A DNA stretch of 64,000 nt from Drosophila persimilis. Taxonomy: Eukaryota > Arthropoda > Insecta > Diptera > Drosophilidae. Every line of letters starts with the position of its first letter. Positions within the stretch are counted from its first letter, which is position 1. The stretch covers positions 1,798,001 to 1,862,000 of the forward strand of contig NW_020825321.1 of the NCBI RefSeq assembly GCF_003286085.1, given 5' to 3'. A program made the translations under genes and the position numbers. Positions 32,395 to 43,100 of this stretch are shown piece by piece. The notes beneath the pieces are model-generated. The model had not been told where the DNA came from, did not search any database, and saw only the letters and a program-made list of their open reading frames with translations.

Positions 32395-33006
32395 TTTTGT
32401 TGGTAGTATAATTAGTTTAATAAGGAGGCGCAGTGATTTGTTATTTTATTTCCTTATAAAACCGACAAACTATGGAACGTTGAGCATGCACGGAATAAAC
32501 AACAAAAATAATTGCAAGAATATGCCTTTATGTTTGTTGCCAGCCGCTTGGATTGCGTTGCGATGTGTACATACATGTATGTATGTATGTTAGCAACAAA
32601 AGCTCAGCTGGTAGCTGGGAGAGGTATATTATTTACACTGGATCGGAAGCTGAACGCAGGAGCTAGCTCGGATCAAATTAAACCTTTGGAGAAGTAAGAG
32701 GCCACAACCGTTGGCAGAACGAAGTATGGTTTAATTTGGAGCTAGAGCGAGAAATAAATACATATGTATATACATATGTATGTACATATGACACTGCACT
32801 GTTAGGCACAATCGAAGAGTACTTATCTTGAACCTGGAGCGATCCGCCGATGCTGGCTGGGGTGAGCTTCTCCTTATGGGAAAGGCGAAGATCCGGCTCG
32901 AAGGACCAATGTTTGTAGTGGGGCGGATCGAAGCTCAACTCTCCCACAACGCAATTGATGTAGCCGTCATAAGAAATGAAAACCGTTGTGTTTCGTGGTA
33001 TATATA
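32395..33006 (-). other. BEL2 leader, tRNA primer-binding site and 5' LTR stub (unit 1)
   Basis: The leader portion matches the BEL3 leader (61240-61770, reverse complement). 32891-32908 is ATCCGGCTCGAAGGACCA, identical in form to the 3' end of tRNA-Tyr, so it is a perfect primer-binding site on the minus strand. 32914-33006 is the last 93 bp of the BEL LTR (TGTAGTGGGGCGG edge), cut by gypsy-B after GTGGTATATA. The same piece recurs at 37316-37927, 42228-42839, 47151-47762, 52063-52674 and 56978-57589. Confidence 0.8.
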
Positions 33007-33267
33007 TGTAGGGATCCTTGGTGAGCTCCCTACAAGTGAGTAAGAATCCGCTCCAGAAACTCCATCAAATATAAGCCACACGTCGTTGTATTGTCTTTAT
33101 TTTAATAAATGGTTACAATAAGTTTATTTTTCTTAACACGTTCTTCTCTGCACGTCTACTCGCTCCCGCAGTCGAACTCTTACTTAGCTATCGATATATC
33201 TTCTTCTCATACCCTTGACTATGCCTAGCGATAGATCGATACTCATTAAAGGGCTGCCAACCCTACA
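33007..33267 (-). repeat. Gypsy-B 3' LTR (unit 1)
   Basis: 261 bp bounded by TGTAGGGA and ACCCTACA (7-bp inverted ends). It is inserted in the BEL LTR at GTGGTATATA. The last codons and stop of the gypsy-B integrase frame lie inside its start, as is common in compact gypsy elements. No 5' LTR of gypsy-B is present anywhere in the array. Confidence 0.82.
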
Positions 33268-34268
33268 TTCGGCCGTCCTGACTCATCATTCGACCCGAAT
33301 GATTGAGACCACATCTTCATATACTCTGCCACCGTATTGGTCTTCAAAGGCCCTTCACCATCACCCACTTTCTCAACAATGTACCGTCCATGTCTTAGTT
33401 TACGCGTCACAATATAAGGACCCAAGAATCTTCCCTTTAGTTTCAATCCGGCTCCAAATTGGGTACGCTTAAAAGCTACCATATCATTAACTTTGTACTC
33501 TTTTTCTGGTTTCCGGGACTTGTTGAAGGACTTGCAATTTTCATGTTGTATCTGCAATATGTCATCTTTGGCTATCTGGCGAATTTCTTCTTTCTCCTGC
33601 TGCAGCTCTAAAATATACTCTCCCTCTACAAGCTTTTCTAAGTCACTGTCATACTTTGTCCTCATTTTTATGACTGTCAAAATCATAAATGGGGATATCT
33701 TGGTACTTCTCGGAAGAGTGGAGTTTATAAACAATTGTACCCTACCAACATGCGTGTACCAGGCTTTCGGATCTTCTGCGCAAAGGTTTGTTAACACAGT
33801 AGTAAGGACCTTATTAATTCGTTCTACCTGTCCATTACCACGCGGCACTCCTGTCGCTATCAGCAAATGTTGGATATCCTGTTCGTTACAATATTCCTCG
33901 AAAACATTAGCAGTAAATGCAGTGCCTCTATCTGTGATCACGCGCTTCGGGTTTCCAAAAACTTCGCCCTGTCTCTGCAACCTATCAACCACATCATCAG
34001 CGCCTGTACTCTTTGTTGGATAAAGCCAGACAAATTTAGAAAAAGCGTCGACAAGCACTAGGACGTGGTTATACTGTTTCTTAGTCAACTCCATCGGTCC
34101 AATATGGTCAATATGATACGTTTGCAAAGGCTCATCAGATTTTTCAATTACATTCAAATACCCCTCTTTCTTTCCAAATTTTGCGTCGATCACAATGCAC
34201 TCCACACACGACTTAACAATCCTATCCACTTTCCCTAACAAATCTGGAATAAAGTATTCGCGCTGCAC
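33246..34268 (-). CDS. Gypsy-B integrase (unit 1), open but N-terminally truncated
   Basis: A 340-codon frame: REYFIPDLLGKVDRIVKSC and VEC (the Cys pair of the zinc domain), YHIDHIGPMEL (first Asp), VITDRGTAF (second Asp), GNGQVERINKVL (Glu), then a C-terminal domain with GRFLGPYIVTRKLRHGRY. All three acidic catalytic residues are present. The upstream half of the zinc domain with its two His is absent: RNase H sequence ends at a TAG overlapping this start, so a small deletion with frameshift removed it. The initiator is a GTG, so translation would have required the polyprotein context. Confidence 0.85.
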   Translation of the reverse strand: MQREYFIPDLLGKVDRIVKSCVECIVIDAKFGKKEGYLNVIEKSDEPLQTYHIDHIGPMELTKKQYNHVLVLVDAFSKFVWLYPTKSTGADDVVDRLQRQGEVFGNPKRVITDRGTAFTANVFEEYCNEQDIQHLLIATGVPRGNGQVERINKVLTTVLTNLCAEDPKAWYTHVGRVQLFINSTLPRSTKISPFMILTVIKMRTKYDSDLEKLVEGEYILELQQEKEEIRQIAKDDILQIQHENCKSFNKSRKPEKEYKVNDMVAFKRTQFGAGLKLKGRFLGPYIVTRKLRHGRYIVEKVGDGEGPLKTNTVAEYMKMWSQSFGSNDESGRPNVGLAAL

Positions 34269-34924
34269 TAAATCGATAGTTCTTTTGACATTTCGCTTTC
34301 CATCCCAGATGGTATTACGATCAACTCTTTAACTGGATCCTTGTGCAAAATGTCATACTTCAAATGAAAGTCGTCATAAGAACCCGACTCTAGCACCTTA
34401 CAAATTGCTGATATCCAAATATCCTGACGTTGAGCCTGCTTTATTCGATGTCTCAGTGAATCTTCCAACAACAAACAATGCACTCTACTCAATGCATCGA
34501 CGTGTTTCATCTTGGTCCCTGAACGATGCTCAATTTCATAATCGAAGTCTTGAAGAAATATGGCCCAACGAGATAACTTAACTGGAACATCTTGTTTCCT
34601 CATCGTTAAGGCAAAAGCATTACAGTCAGTAATAATTTGTATCTTTCTTCCAAGCAAATACACTCTCCACTTCTTTAGAGCCTGCACTATAGCGAGTACT
34701 TCAAGCTCGTATGAAGGATACTTTTCTTCAGCTGGGGTTGTCTTACGACTCATATATTCTACCGGGTGGAAACATTGATCCTCTGAGTCCATTTGCAAAA
34801 GTATGGCTCCATACCCATACATACTTGCATCGCAGTGAACTTCAGTTTTTCCCTTCTGATTAAACAACTTTAAAACAGGAGAACAGGATAAATAACCTTT
34901 CAACTGATTGAATGATGCCAACTA
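34268..34924 (-). CDS. Gypsy-B RNase H (unit 1)
   Basis: A 217-codon frame with KTEVHCDASMYGYGAILLQ (first Asp), SYELEVLAIVQALKKWRVYL (Glu) and IQIITDCNAFALTM (Asp), then HRSGTKMKHVDALSRV. It begins directly after a TAG at 34922-34924 that follows the truncated RT. The RT palm and thumb that should precede LKGYLSCSPVLKLF are missing. Confidence 0.86.
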
Positions 34925-36253
34925 TTCTTCACCCAGGGAGTTAGTCATCCCAAATTGTACATAATTAAATTCATACTGTCCACTCTTTGTGACAAAAGAG
35001 GTATATTTACGAGAATCCTCACGTACTGGCACGTGAAAAACCCATTAGGCAAATTCAACGTAGTGAAAAGACGTCCTTCCTGAAGCTTGAGTAAAACATC
35101 GTCGATTAACGCCATTGGAAAATTGTCACGAATTATCTTTTCATTAATTTTGTATAATCACAACAAAGTCTTTTTGAGCCATCCTTCTTGGCGACAAGCA
35201 CTACAGGGGACGAGTATTCAGAAACACTATGGCGAATTATTCCTTCCTTTGACCAATCCCTGACCTGCTTATCGACTTTTTCATTGTCCACGTAAGGTAG
35301 GCGTCTAGGTCTTTGACGGACCGGTACTTCATCTGACAATATTATCTTCATTTCAACAGGGCTGTTTTCTTGTTTTACGGGCTTATAATTTTCTACCAAT
35401 CCAGCTATTATTGACCTCACCTCACGGTTCAAATGCGACAGGTCTATTCCTCGTGAGAACTCTTCAATAATATTGCTCGACAGTATCTGATGGACCGTCT
35501 TTTCCAATTCATCAATTGCGCTCCCTGAATCCGGAGGCCTGCTCACTTGAGTATCACTATGTTGAATGAACTCTAGATTTCGGCTTCCTTTAGTGAAACT
35601 ACTGGTAACATAATCCTTTTCCAGTGGAACTTCAACCTCCCCTTGACGGATGTCATTTATTGAATGAAAGAAAACTCCTTTCTTCCCTATGCTTGCACTA
35701 ACAAAATCAAGAGCATCACTTCCAATTACACCTTCGTACAGGGTATCATCGTCACGGACTACATGAAAACACATTTCCAAAGGAACGTCATCCAACTTAG
35801 TAACAACGTTAAATGAACCCAACGTATAGATTTTCTTGTCTCCTATTCCTATCAATTCTTTTATATCGTTTTTCAACGCAACTGGGAAAATCTTTCTGTA
35901 GACTTTCTCGCTCATGGTACAAATATCGCTGCCAGAATCAAACAATGCAGTGATATCTTCATTACCAATTTCGACATACTTAAAAGCCCGATTAAAACTG
36001 GTCTGAGAAAATTGCTGGAAATTTGAAATTTTCTTCTCTGTTGCCATTCGTGAACCTTTTGCCTCGCATTGATTTGCCTTGTGACCTAGTTGATTGCAAT
36101 TAAAACATTTGACGGCACTTTCCTTGCAATACTTTGCAATATGATTACTACCTCCACATTTGAAACAACGCCTTTCATCCTTGAATTTTACCGAACTATT
36201 CTCAAACTTTGGTTTTGCCCTTAGCGTACTTCCTTGATTCGCACTGATCTTTT
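34925..36253 (-). pseudogene. Gypsy-B gag knuckle, protease and truncated RT (unit 1)
   Basis: The main frame is 36047-35133. Upstream in the same frame lie two CCHC knuckles (CFKCGGSNHIAKYC and CFNCNQLGHKANQC). The protease shows ALFDSGSDICTM. The RT start has SPVVLVAKKDGSKRLCCDY. A 1-bp deletion near 35144 ends the frame at KLMKR, and another lies near 35034. The RT is truncated in every unit before the YxDD motif. Other units encode Phe-to-Val and other single changes here. Confidence 0.85.
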
Positions 36254-36331
36254 AATTTAAAATGCGTACGTATAAATATGTAAGATAAATACATACATAT
36301 GTATGTATGTTCCGTATGTATGGATCGTTAT

Positions 36332-37315
36332 TATACCCGATACTCAAAATGAGTATTGGGGTATATTAGATTTGTGGTAAAAGTGGATGTGTGTAACGTC
36401 CAGAAGGAATCGTTTCCGACCCCATAAAGTATATATATTCTTGATCAGCATCAATAGACGAGTCGATTGAGCCATGTCTGTCTATCCGTCTGTCCGTCTG
36501 TCCGTCCGTCCGTCTGGCCGTCCCCTTCAGCGCCTATTGCTCAAAGACTATAAGAGCTAGAGCAACGATGTTTTGGATCCAGACTTCTATGATATGTCAC
36601 TGCTACAAGTATATTTCAAAGCTTTCCCCCGCCCACTTCCGCCCCCACAAAGGGCGAAAATCGTATAATTATTATAGCCAGAATCAAGAAAAAAATTTAA
36701 TTCTTTCTCGCTCTGTCTCTCTCTAACACACATGTTTCATGGTCGGTTTTGCCAATTGCAAAATATGAGTTCAAGGATCTCAGAACCCATAAGAGCTAGA
36801 GCAACCAAATTTGGTATCCTCACTCCTGTGATATCGGACCTTGACCGTTTTTTGCCAAAATTTCGCCATACCCCCCTCCGCCACCGCAAAGGACGAAAAT
36901 CTAGGGCATCCACAAACCTCAGAGACTATTAACGCTAGAGTAACCAAATTTGGTATCCGCACTCCAGTTAGATTTCACTGAAAAACGTATATCTCAAAAT
37001 TTCGCCCCTTCCGCCCCTTTGTGCCCCTTTCGCCCCCACAAAGGACGAAAATCTGTTGCATCCACAATATTGCAGATTCGAGAAAACTAAAAACGCAGAA
37101 TCATAGATAACGACCATATATATCAGATTGCTGAATCTGGATTAGATCAGATAATTTTTATAGCCAAAAGGAACAAATAACACACTCTGACTGATATTCC
37201 GTCTCTCGTGTCGTTTAATATTAGCGGCGTCTGCCGGAGGAAAGCCATACTGACTTAGTATCGGGTATAACTGTAGAGTTGCGGTGTCCGCAGCAACTCA
37301 CAACGTTCCCCCTCA
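36332..37315 (+). mobile_element. Helentron copy (unit 2)
   Basis: Same 984-bp element as in unit 1; differs at the CCTATTGCTC site near 36536. Confidence 0.88.
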
Positions 37316-37927
37316 TTTTGTTGGTAGTATAATTAGTTTAATAAGGAGGCGCAGTGATTTGTTATTTTATTTCCTTATAAAACCGACAAACTATGGAACG
37401 TTGAGCATGCACGGAATAAACAACAAAAATAATTGCAAGAATATGCCTTTATGTTTGTTGCCAGCCGCTTGGATTGCGTTGCGATGTGTACATACATGTA
37501 TGTATGTATGTTAGCAACAAAAGCTCAGCTGGTAGCTGGGAGAGGTATATTATTTACACTGGATCGGAAGCTGAACGCAGGAGCTAGCTCGGATCAAATT
37601 AAACCTTTGGAGAAGTAAGAGGCCACAACCGTTGGCAGAACGAAGTATGGTTTAATTTGGAGCTAGAGCGAGAAATAAATACATATGTATATACATATGT
37701 ATGTACATATGACACTGCACTGTTAGGCACAATCGAAGAGTACTTATCTTGAACCTGGAGCGATCCGCCGATGCTGGCTGGGGTGAGCTTCTCCTTATGG
37801 GAAAGGCGAAGATCCGGCTCGAAGGACCAATGTTTGTAGTGGGGCGGATCGAAGCTCAACTCTCCCACAACGCAATTGATGTAGCCGTCATAAGAAATGA
37901 AAACCGTTGTGTTTCGTGGTATATATA

Positions 37928-38188
37928 TGTAGGGATCCTTGGTGAGCTCCCTACAAGTGAGTAAGAATCCGCTCCAGAAACTCCATCAAATATAAGCCAC
38001 ACGTCGTTGTATTGTCTTTATTTTAATAAATGGTTACAATAAGTTTATTTTTCTTAACACGTTCTTCTCTGCACGTCTACTCGCTCCCGCAGTCGAACTC
38101 TTACTTAGCTATCGATATATCTTCTTCTCATACCCTTGACTATGCCTAGCGATAGATCGATACTCATTAAAGGGCTGCCAACCCTACA
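37928..38188 (-). repeat. Gypsy-B 3' LTR (unit 2)
   Basis: 261 bp, TGTAGGGA to ACCCTACA. Confidence 0.82.
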
Positions 38189-39186
38189 TTCGGCCGTCCT
38201 GACTCATCATTCGACCCGAATGATTGAGACCACATCTTCATATACTCTGCCACCGTATTGGTCTTCAAAGGCCCTTCACCATCACCCACTTTCTCAACAA
38301 TGTACCGTCCATGTCTTAGTTTACGCGTCACAATATAAGGACCCAAGAATCTTCCCTTTAGTTTCAATCCGGCTCCAAATTGGGTACGCTTAAAAGCTAC
38401 CATATCAACTTTGTACTCTTTTTCTGGTTTCCGGGACTTGTTGAAGGACTTGCAATTTTCATTTTGTATCTGCAATATGTCATCTTTGGCTATCTGGCGA
38501 ATTTCTTCTTTCTCCTGCTGCAGCTCTAAAATATACTCTCCCTCTACAAGCTTTTCTAAGTCACTGTCATACTTTGTCCTCATTTTTATGACTGTCAAAA
38601 TCATAAATGGGGATATCTTGGTACTTCTCGGAAGAGTGGAGTTTATAAACAATTGTACCCTACCAACATGCGTGTACCAGGCTTTCGGATCTTCTGCGCA
38701 AAGGTTTGTTAACACAGTAGTAAGGACCTTATTAATTCGTTCTACCTGTCCATTACCACGCGGCACTCCTGTCGCTATCAGCAAATGTTGGATATCCTGT
38801 TCGTTACAATATTCCTCGAAAACATTAGCAGTAAATGCAGTGCCTCTATCTGTGATCACACGCTTCGGGTTTCCAAAAACTTCGCCCTGTCTCTGCAACC
38901 TATCAACCACATCATCAGTGCCTGTACTCTTTGTTGGATAAAGCCAGACAAATTTAGAAAAAGCGTCGACAAGCACTAGGACGTGGTTATACTGTTTCTT
39001 AGTCAACTCCATCGGTCCAATATGGTCAATATGATACATTTGCAAAGGCTCATCAGATTTTTCAATTACATTCAAATACCCCTCTTTCTTTCCAAATTTT
39101 GCGTCGATCACAATGCACTCCACACACGACTTAACAATCCTATCCACTTTCCCTAACAAATCTGGAATAAAGTATTCGCGCTGCAC
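38167..39186 (-). CDS. Gypsy-B integrase (unit 2)
   Basis: 339 codons; lacks the Asn of KVND through the type-A 3-bp deletion. Private substitution Ala to Thr at TGTDD. Catalytic Asp, Asp and Glu are retained. Confidence 0.85.
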   Translation of the reverse strand: MQREYFIPDLLGKVDRIVKSCVECIVIDAKFGKKEGYLNVIEKSDEPLQMYHIDHIGPMELTKKQYNHVLVLVDAFSKFVWLYPTKSTGTDDVVDRLQRQGEVFGNPKRVITDRGTAFTANVFEEYCNEQDIQHLLIATGVPRGNGQVERINKVLTTVLTNLCAEDPKAWYTHVGRVQLFINSTLPRSTKISPFMILTVIKMRTKYDSDLEKLVEGEYILELQQEKEEIRQIAKDDILQIQNENCKSFNKSRKPEKEYKVDMVAFKRTQFGAGLKLKGRFLGPYIVTRKLRHGRYIVEKVGDGEGPLKTNTVAEYMKMWSQSFGSNDESGRPNVGLAAL

Positions 39187-39842
39187 TAAATCGATAGTTC
39201 TTTTGACATTTCGCTTTCCATCCCAGATGGTATTATGATCAACTCTTTAACTGGATCCTTGTGCAAAATGTCATACTTCAAATGAAAGTCGTCATAAGAA
39301 CCCGACTCTAGCACCTTACAAATTGCTGATATCCAAATATCCTGACGTTGAGCCTGCTTTATTCGATGTCTCAGTGAATCTTCCAACAACAAACAATGCA
39401 CTCTACTCAATGCATCGACGTGTTTCATCTTGGTCCCTGAACGATGCTCAATTTCATAATCGAAGTCTTGAAGAAATATGGCCCAACGAGATAACTTAAC
39501 TGGAATATCTTGTTTCCTCATCGTTAAGGCAAAAGCATTACAGTCAGTAATAATTTGTATCTTTCTTCCAAGCAAATACACTCTTCACTTCTTTAGAGCC
39601 TGCACTATAGCGAGTACTTCAAGCTCGTATGAAGGATACTTTTCTTCAGCTGGGGTTGTCTTACGACTCATATATTCTACCGGGTGGAAACATTGATCCT
39701 CTGAGTCCATTTGCAAAAGTATGGCTCCATACCCATACATACTTGCATCGCAGTGAACTTCAGTTTTTCCCTTCTGATTAAACAACTTTAAAACAGGAGA
39801 ACAGGATAAATAACCTTTCAACTGATTGAATGATGCCAACTA
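39186..39842 (-). pseudogene. Gypsy-B RNase H (unit 2), nonsense mutated
   Basis: The conserved Trp of LKKWRVYLLG is TGA, splitting the frame at 39582-39584 between the Glu block and the last Asp block. Confidence 0.86.
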
Positions 39843-41173
39843 TTCTTCACCCAGGGAGTTAGTCATCCCAAATTGTACATAATTAAATTCATACTGTCCA
39901 CTCTTTGTGACAAAAGAGGTATATTTACGAGAATCCTCACGTACTGGCACGTGAAAAAACCCATTAGGCAAATTCAACGTAGTGAAAAGACGTCCTTCCT
40001 GAAGCTTGAGTAAAACATCGTCGATTAACGCCATTGGAAAATTGTCACGAATTATCTTTTCATTAAGTTTTGTATAATCACAACAAAGTCTTTTTGAGCC
40101 ATCCTTCTTGGCGACAAGCACTACAGGGGACGAGTATTCAGAAACACTATGGCGAATTATTCCTTCCTTTGACCAATCCCTGACCTGCTTATCGACTTTT
40201 TCATTGTCCACGTAAGGTAGGCGTCTAGGTCTTTGACGGACCGGTACTTCATCTGACAATATTATCTTCATTTCAACAGGGCTGTTTTCTTGTTTTACGG
40301 TCTTATAATTTTCTACCAATCCAGCTATTATTGACCTCACCTCACGGTTCAAATGCGACAGGTCTATTCCTCGTGAGAACTCTTCAATAATATTGCTCGA
40401 CAGTATCTGATGGACCGTCTTTTCCAATTCATCAATTGCGCTCCCTGAATCCGGAGGCCTGCTCACTTGAGTATCACTATGTTGAATGAACTCTAGATTT
40501 CGGCTTCCTTTAGTGAAACTACTGGTAACATAATCCTTTTCCAGTGGAACTTCAACCTCCCCTTGACGGATGTCATTTATTGAATGAAAGAAAACTCCTT
40601 TCTTCCCTATGCTTGCACTAACAAAATCAAGAGCATCACTTCCAATTACACCTTCGTACAGGGTATCATCGTCACGGACTACATGAAAACACATTTCCAA
40701 AGGAACGTCATCCAACTTAGTAACAACGTTAAATGAACCCAACGTATAGATTTTCTTGTCTCCTATTCCTATCAATTCTTTTATATCGTTTTTCAACGCA
40801 ACTGGGAAAATCTTTCTGTAGACTTTCTCGCTCATGGTACAAATATCGCTGCCAGAATCAAACAATGCAGTGATATCTTCATTACCAATTTCGACATACT
40901 TAAAAGCCCGATTAAAACTGGTCTGAGAAAATTGCTGGACATTTGAAATTTTCTTCTCTGTTGCCATTCGTGAACCTTTTGCCTCGCATTGATTTGCCTT
41001 GTGACCTAGTTGATTGCAATTAAAACATTTGACGGCACTTTCCTTGCAATACTTTGCAATATGATTACTACCTCCACATTTGAAACAACGCCTTTCATCC
41101 TTGAATTTTACCGAACTATTCTCAAACTTTGGTTTTGCCCTTAGCGTACTTCCTTGATTCGCACTGATCTTTT
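39840..41173 (-). CDS. Gypsy-B gag knuckle, protease and truncated RT (unit 2)
   Basis: The 375-codon frame from 40967 (open further upstream through the knuckles) includes protease LFDSGSDICTM and RT up to FTTLNLPNGFFHVPV and YVQFGMTNSLGEE, then TAG. Motif A has Asn (TLNL) where the catalytic Asp belongs, and the YxDD palm and thumb are deleted. Confidence 0.85.
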
Positions 41174-41251
41174 AATTTAAAATGCGTACGTATAAATATG
41201 TAAGATAAATACATACATATGTATGTATGTTCCGTATGTATGGATCGTTAT

Positions 41252-42227
41252 TATACCCGATACTCAAAATGAGTATTGGGGTATATTAGATTTGTGGTAA
41301 AAGTGGATGTGTGTAACGTCCAGAAGGAATCGTTTCCGACCCCATAAAGTATATATATTCTTGATCAGCATCAATAGACGAGTCGATTGAGCCATGTCTG
41401 TCTATCCGTCTGTCCGTCCGTCCGTCTGGCCGTCCCCTTCAGCGCCTAGTGCTCAAAGACTATAAGAGCTAGAGCAACGATGTTTTGGATCCAGACTTCT
41501 ATGATATGTCACTGCTACAAGTATATTTCAAAGCTTTCCCCCGCCCACTTCCGCCCCCACAAAGGGCGAAAATCGTATAATTATTATAGCCAGAATCAAG
41601 AAAAAAATTTAATTCTTTCTCGCTCTGTCTCTCTCTAACACACATGTTTCATGGTCGGTTTTGCCAATTGCAAAATATGAGTTCAAGGATCTCAGAACCC
41701 ATAAGAGCTAGAGCAACCAAATTTGATATCCTCACTCCTGTGATATCGGACTTTGACCGTTTTTTGTCAAAATTTCGCCATACCCCCCTCCGCCCCCGCA
41801 AAGGACGAAAATCTAGGGCATCCACAAACCTCAGAGACTATTAACGCTAGAGTAACCAAATTTGGTATCCGCACTCCAGTTAGATTTCACTGAAAAACGT
41901 ATATCTCAAAATTTCGCCCCTTCCGCCCCTTTGTGCCCCTTTCGCCCCCACAAAGGACGAAAATCTGTTGCATCCACAATATTGCAGATTCGAGAAAACT
42001 AAAAACGCAGAATCATAGATAACGACCATATATATCAGATTGCTGAATCTGGATTAGATCAGATAATTTTTATAGCCAAAAGGAACAAATAACACACTCT
42101 GACTGATATTCCGTCTCTCGTGTCGTTTAATATTAGCGGCGTCTGCCGGAGGAAAGCCATACTGACTTAGTATCGGGTATAACTGTAGAGTTGCGGTGTC
42201 CGCAGCAACTCACAACGTTCCCCCTCA
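41252..42227 (+). mobile_element. Helentron copy (unit 3)
   Basis: 976 bp; 8-bp shorter microsatellite than unit 1. Confidence 0.88.
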
Positions 42228-42839
42228 TTTTGTTGGTAGTATAATTAGTTTAATAAGGAGGCGCAGTGATTTGTTATTTTATTTCCTTATAAAACCGACA
42301 AACTATGGAACGTTGAGCATGCACGGAATAAACAACAAAAATAATTGCAAGAATATGCCTTTATGTTTGTTGCCAGCCGCTTGGATTGCGTTGCGATGTG
42401 TACATACATGTATGTATGTATGTTAGCAACAAAAGCTCAGCTGGTAGCTGGGAGAGGTATATTATTTACACTGGATCGGAAGCTGAACGCAGGAGCTAGC
42501 TCGGATCAAATTAAACCTTTGGAGAAGTAAGAGGCCACAACCGTTGGCAGAACGAAGTATGGTTTAATTTGGAGCTAGAGCGAGAAATAAATACATATGT
42601 ATATACATATGTATGTACATATGACACTGCACTGTTAGGCACAATCGAAGAGTACTTATCTTGAACCTGGAGCGATCCGCCGATGCTGGCTGGGGTGAGC
42701 TTCTCCTTATGGGAAAGGCGAAGATCCGGCTCGAAGGACCAATGTTTGTAGTGGGGCGGATCGAAGCTCAACTCTCCCACAACGCAATTGATGTAGCCGT
42801 CATAAGAAATGAAAACCGTTGTGTTTCGTGGTATATATA

Positions 42840-43100
42840 TGTAGGGATCCTTGGTGAGCTCCCTACAAGTGAGTAAGAATCCGCTCCAGAAACTCCATCA
42901 AATATAAGCCACACGTCGTTGTATTGTCTTTATTTTAATAAATGGTTACAATAAGTTTATTTTTCTTAACACGTTCTTCTCTGCACGTCTACTCGCTCCC
43001 GCAGTCGAACTCTTACTTAGCTATCGATATATCTTCTTCTCATACCCTTGACTATGCCTAGCGATAGATCGATACTCATTAAAGGGCTGCCAACCCTACA
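42840..43100 (-). repeat. Gypsy-B 3' LTR (unit 3)
   Basis: 261 bp with intact inverted ends. Confidence 0.82.

Larger units (their letters stand above)
27384..33006 (-). mobile_element. BEL2: BEL/Pao element lacking most of pol; its 5' LTR is interrupted by gypsy-B
   Basis: Minus-strand order from the right: stub of the 5' LTR (32914-33006), primer-binding site (32891-32908), leader with a Helentron insertion, gag (30799 leftwards), protease, a 3' zinc-knuckle frame, a purine tract (G-run) and the 3' LTR (27384-27687). RT, RNase H and integrase are absent between 28659 and 28523. The part from 31333 rightwards also forms unit 1 of the tandem array, so BEL2 is where the array was seeded. It was inserted into BEL1 integrase. 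Confidence 0.82.
31333..36253. repeat. Array unit 1 (4921 bp)
   Basis: Its left edge is continuous with native BEL2 leader. It has the full-length Helentron microsatellite and no 3-bp deletion in integrase. Two private 1-bp deletions in the RT/protease frame (near 35034 and 35144) end its frame early. It is a mosaic: type-A-like in the Helentron, type-B-like in integrase and RNase H. Confidence 0.93.
36254..41173. repeat. Array unit 2 (4920 bp, type A)
   Basis: Type-A marks: a 3-bp deletion in integrase (near 38406), TGG to TGA in RNase H, TGTCCGTC microsatellite block retained, and a Pro-to-Thr change in the protease-RT linker (KTVKQ). Shares these with unit 4. Confidence 0.93.

Noticed and set aside
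32889-32910. Possible tRNA-Tyr gene
   Set aside because: Only the 18-nt 3' end is present, next to an LTR edge, so it is a primer-binding site and not a gene.
33493-34023. A 176-codon plus-strand frame repeated in all six units
   Set aside because: It lies exactly opposite the gypsy-B integrase frame and has a composition typical of an antisense shadow. Its conservation is due to the repeat.
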